A stretch of DNA of 64,000 bases. It comes from Tretioscincus oriximinensis. Taxonomy: Eukaryota > Chordata > Lepidosauria > Squamata > Gymnophthalmidae. The translations under genes were made by a program, and so were the position numbers. Positions 62,576 through 64,000 of this stretch are shown one piece after another (positions within the stretch are counted from its first letter, which is position 1; every line of letters begins with the position of its first letter). The notes under the pieces are model-generated. The model worked only from the letters and a program-made list of their open reading frames with translations. It was not told the origin of the DNA and ran no database searches. The stretch is taken from positions 786,193 through 850,192 of the forward strand of contig JAJVDF010000463.1 of NCBI GenBank assembly GCA_022410635.1, written 5' to 3'.

Positions 62576-64000
62576 GTTGCTTAAAAGCTACGTTGCTCTG
62601 GATTTTCCAGCCACCCTCTTTTCTCTGATTTCATAGTGGGTTACAGGTGATATCCACTATAATTGCCTTCATACGCTGTTCCATAGCAGGAAAATGGTAG
62701 ATATCATGAGACCTCATGGGTACACATGANATTTCTTTGTCTCTTGTCTCACATAGAACATTGGGAATTGTGGTAAGGTGAGCCCAGCAATGAATTATCA
62801 GACATGTAATGTGAAGGAAATGCAAGGCAATGTAACGGGAATGCCAGTAACCTAGGCAACAATATGGACTCTTAAAAGCACTCAAGTGGGGTGGGATTCA
62901 CAAATGTGTTATTCCAGATTTAAAATAAATTCCAGAATTAAGCAGATTATCCAGAGGGGTCCTTAATGTGTATTACCATCCTCCCCATGCAGACAATGTG
63001 GAATAGGGAGCTCTTTAAAATGCCTGTGCAAAAAGGATNGTTCACTTACTGTATACTTTCATGGAGTACAATTTTGGATAAGATTTCGATCTTCTTTTCC
63101 AGGAAAGATAAACTTTTGCTATATCTCCATTCCTTTCTACCAACACTTCCTTGGTTTTTGTGTTGTTGTTTTTTTAAAAGCAGAAGTTTTATTGTTTTAG
63201 ATTTTTTTAACAAGTTTCAGTGGAGGGTTTGGGGGGAAAGAATTAATAACTTTCAAAGGAAAAGANGATCTTTATTCTTTCACAGTAATGCAGCCATGTT
63301 TCCTATTTTATCGAGGAGATAGAGAAAAAATACCAATTCAGATAATTTAAACAAATCTCTGTACAACCCACAGCATCCTACAGGGTAAAAATTTATATTC
63401 TAACCCACACCTCTTCAGAATGGGTTTTTTGAACAGTATGTGACGAATTAACACAATCCTTTTATTTTATTCTAGCCAGGATATGCAGACATGGTTTAGC
63501 CTAAAAAATAAAATAAAATTGTCAAATACTTAAAATTGATTCAACTATATAATACCTCTAATAAATACAACAGATCAATGATTTAAAACTCTAAGCTTAG
63601 GAAAAGATCCCTTCCTCAAGTCTGAATGCTATTTGAGGTCTTATGTTACCTTAAAACTCAATGATAGACTAAAATTGAGATTTACATTGAATAGCAGCAG
63701 TATTTCTTCACAATTTTGCACAAGGTGACAGTGGTTTAGCCCTGATGATGGACACATTAGAGGGAAGCAGAGGGAGACAAGGCAATCAAGATATCAGTCC
63801 ATTGGAAGAACACAAAAGATGAGGTTGAAATTACCAGCGTTCTCCAGCTGACCTGTTCGGTGCNATCTGCTTTCTGCACAATGTTCCTTAAAACGAGACA
63901 TGTATGGGATTCCCTTTCTGAAAAAGAAAAAAATAGCTAAGGTCAAGATTTACTTATTCATTTATCTTACGTCTGTGAGAAAGCAAGTGACCACTATTAC
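62576..64000. other. Unannotated DNA
   Basis: No gene seen. GGGAATTGTGGT at 62763-62774 is a weak ZNF143-like motif. CCAGATTTAAAATAAATTCC at 62924-62943 matches the end motif of the 140-447 repeat. The 118-codon frame at 62966-63322 contains two Ns and no domain. Confidence 0.3.

Overview
This is a gene-free, repeat-dense piece of a vertebrate nuclear genome. It most probably comes from a squamate reptile (lizard type). The reasons are several Sauria-type SINEs (tRNA-like head, TTC-rich tail), CR1-type LINE 3' ends with the TTCTTATG-type tail, L2-like and L1 LINEs, a DIRS-type tyrosine-recombinase retrotransposon and many short DNA transposons side by side. I cannot name the species. I found no intact host coding exon, rRNA, tRNA gene or CRISPR. 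Every long open frame I could explain is decayed transposon sequence or low-complexity DNA. Scattered single N calls and two gaps (35491-35585, 57616-57755) mark a draft assembly.

Layout. 1-9.7 kb: DNA transposons (a 410-bp MITE, an hAT-like element holding a TG-rich minisatellite, a GC-rich hAT MITE) with one SINE and weak repeats. 11.5-15.6 kb: an antisense L2 fragment, then a CR1 3' end split by a 5'-truncated L1. 17-23.5 kb: a CR1 copy, MITEs, a second L1 with a perfect 17-bp target-site duplication, palindromic MITEs and a foldback array of 31-bp units carrying CACGTG. 23.5-29.6 kb: mostly unannotated AT-rich DNA with one L2 fragment. 29.6-34.74 kb: a degenerate DIRS-like element (gag-like region, RNase H, tyrosine recombinase, inverted terminal repeats and an internal complementary region). 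35-49 kb: a SINE inside a palindromic MITE, CR1 copies, more SINEs, a third L1, an L2 fragment, a mariner-like MITE and the fourth 410-bp MITE copy. 50-64 kb: a polypurine tract, a fifth copy, the second GC-rich hAT MITE, a TA-flanked MITE with an internal 42-bp tandem repeat, a LINE endonuclease fragment whose tail runs into (TGGAA)n and (GAA)n, a fourth L1, a 74-bp Tc1-like palindrome and an antisense L2 copy.

The elements are best read as insertion layers: L1 inside CR1, SINE inside a palindromic MITE, CR1 inside a MITE, and an hAT MITE beside or inside an older MITE. All four L1 copies and all seven recognised TTCTTATG-tailed CR1 copies point the same way (+). That could mean the window lies in an intron of a gene read on the minus strand, but this is inference. 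The least described items are the short DNA-transposon families: the 410-bp MITE, the GC-rich hAT MITE with amplified subterminal motifs, the 31-bp foldback array and the 42-bp-repeat TA MITE. No family name was checked against a database.
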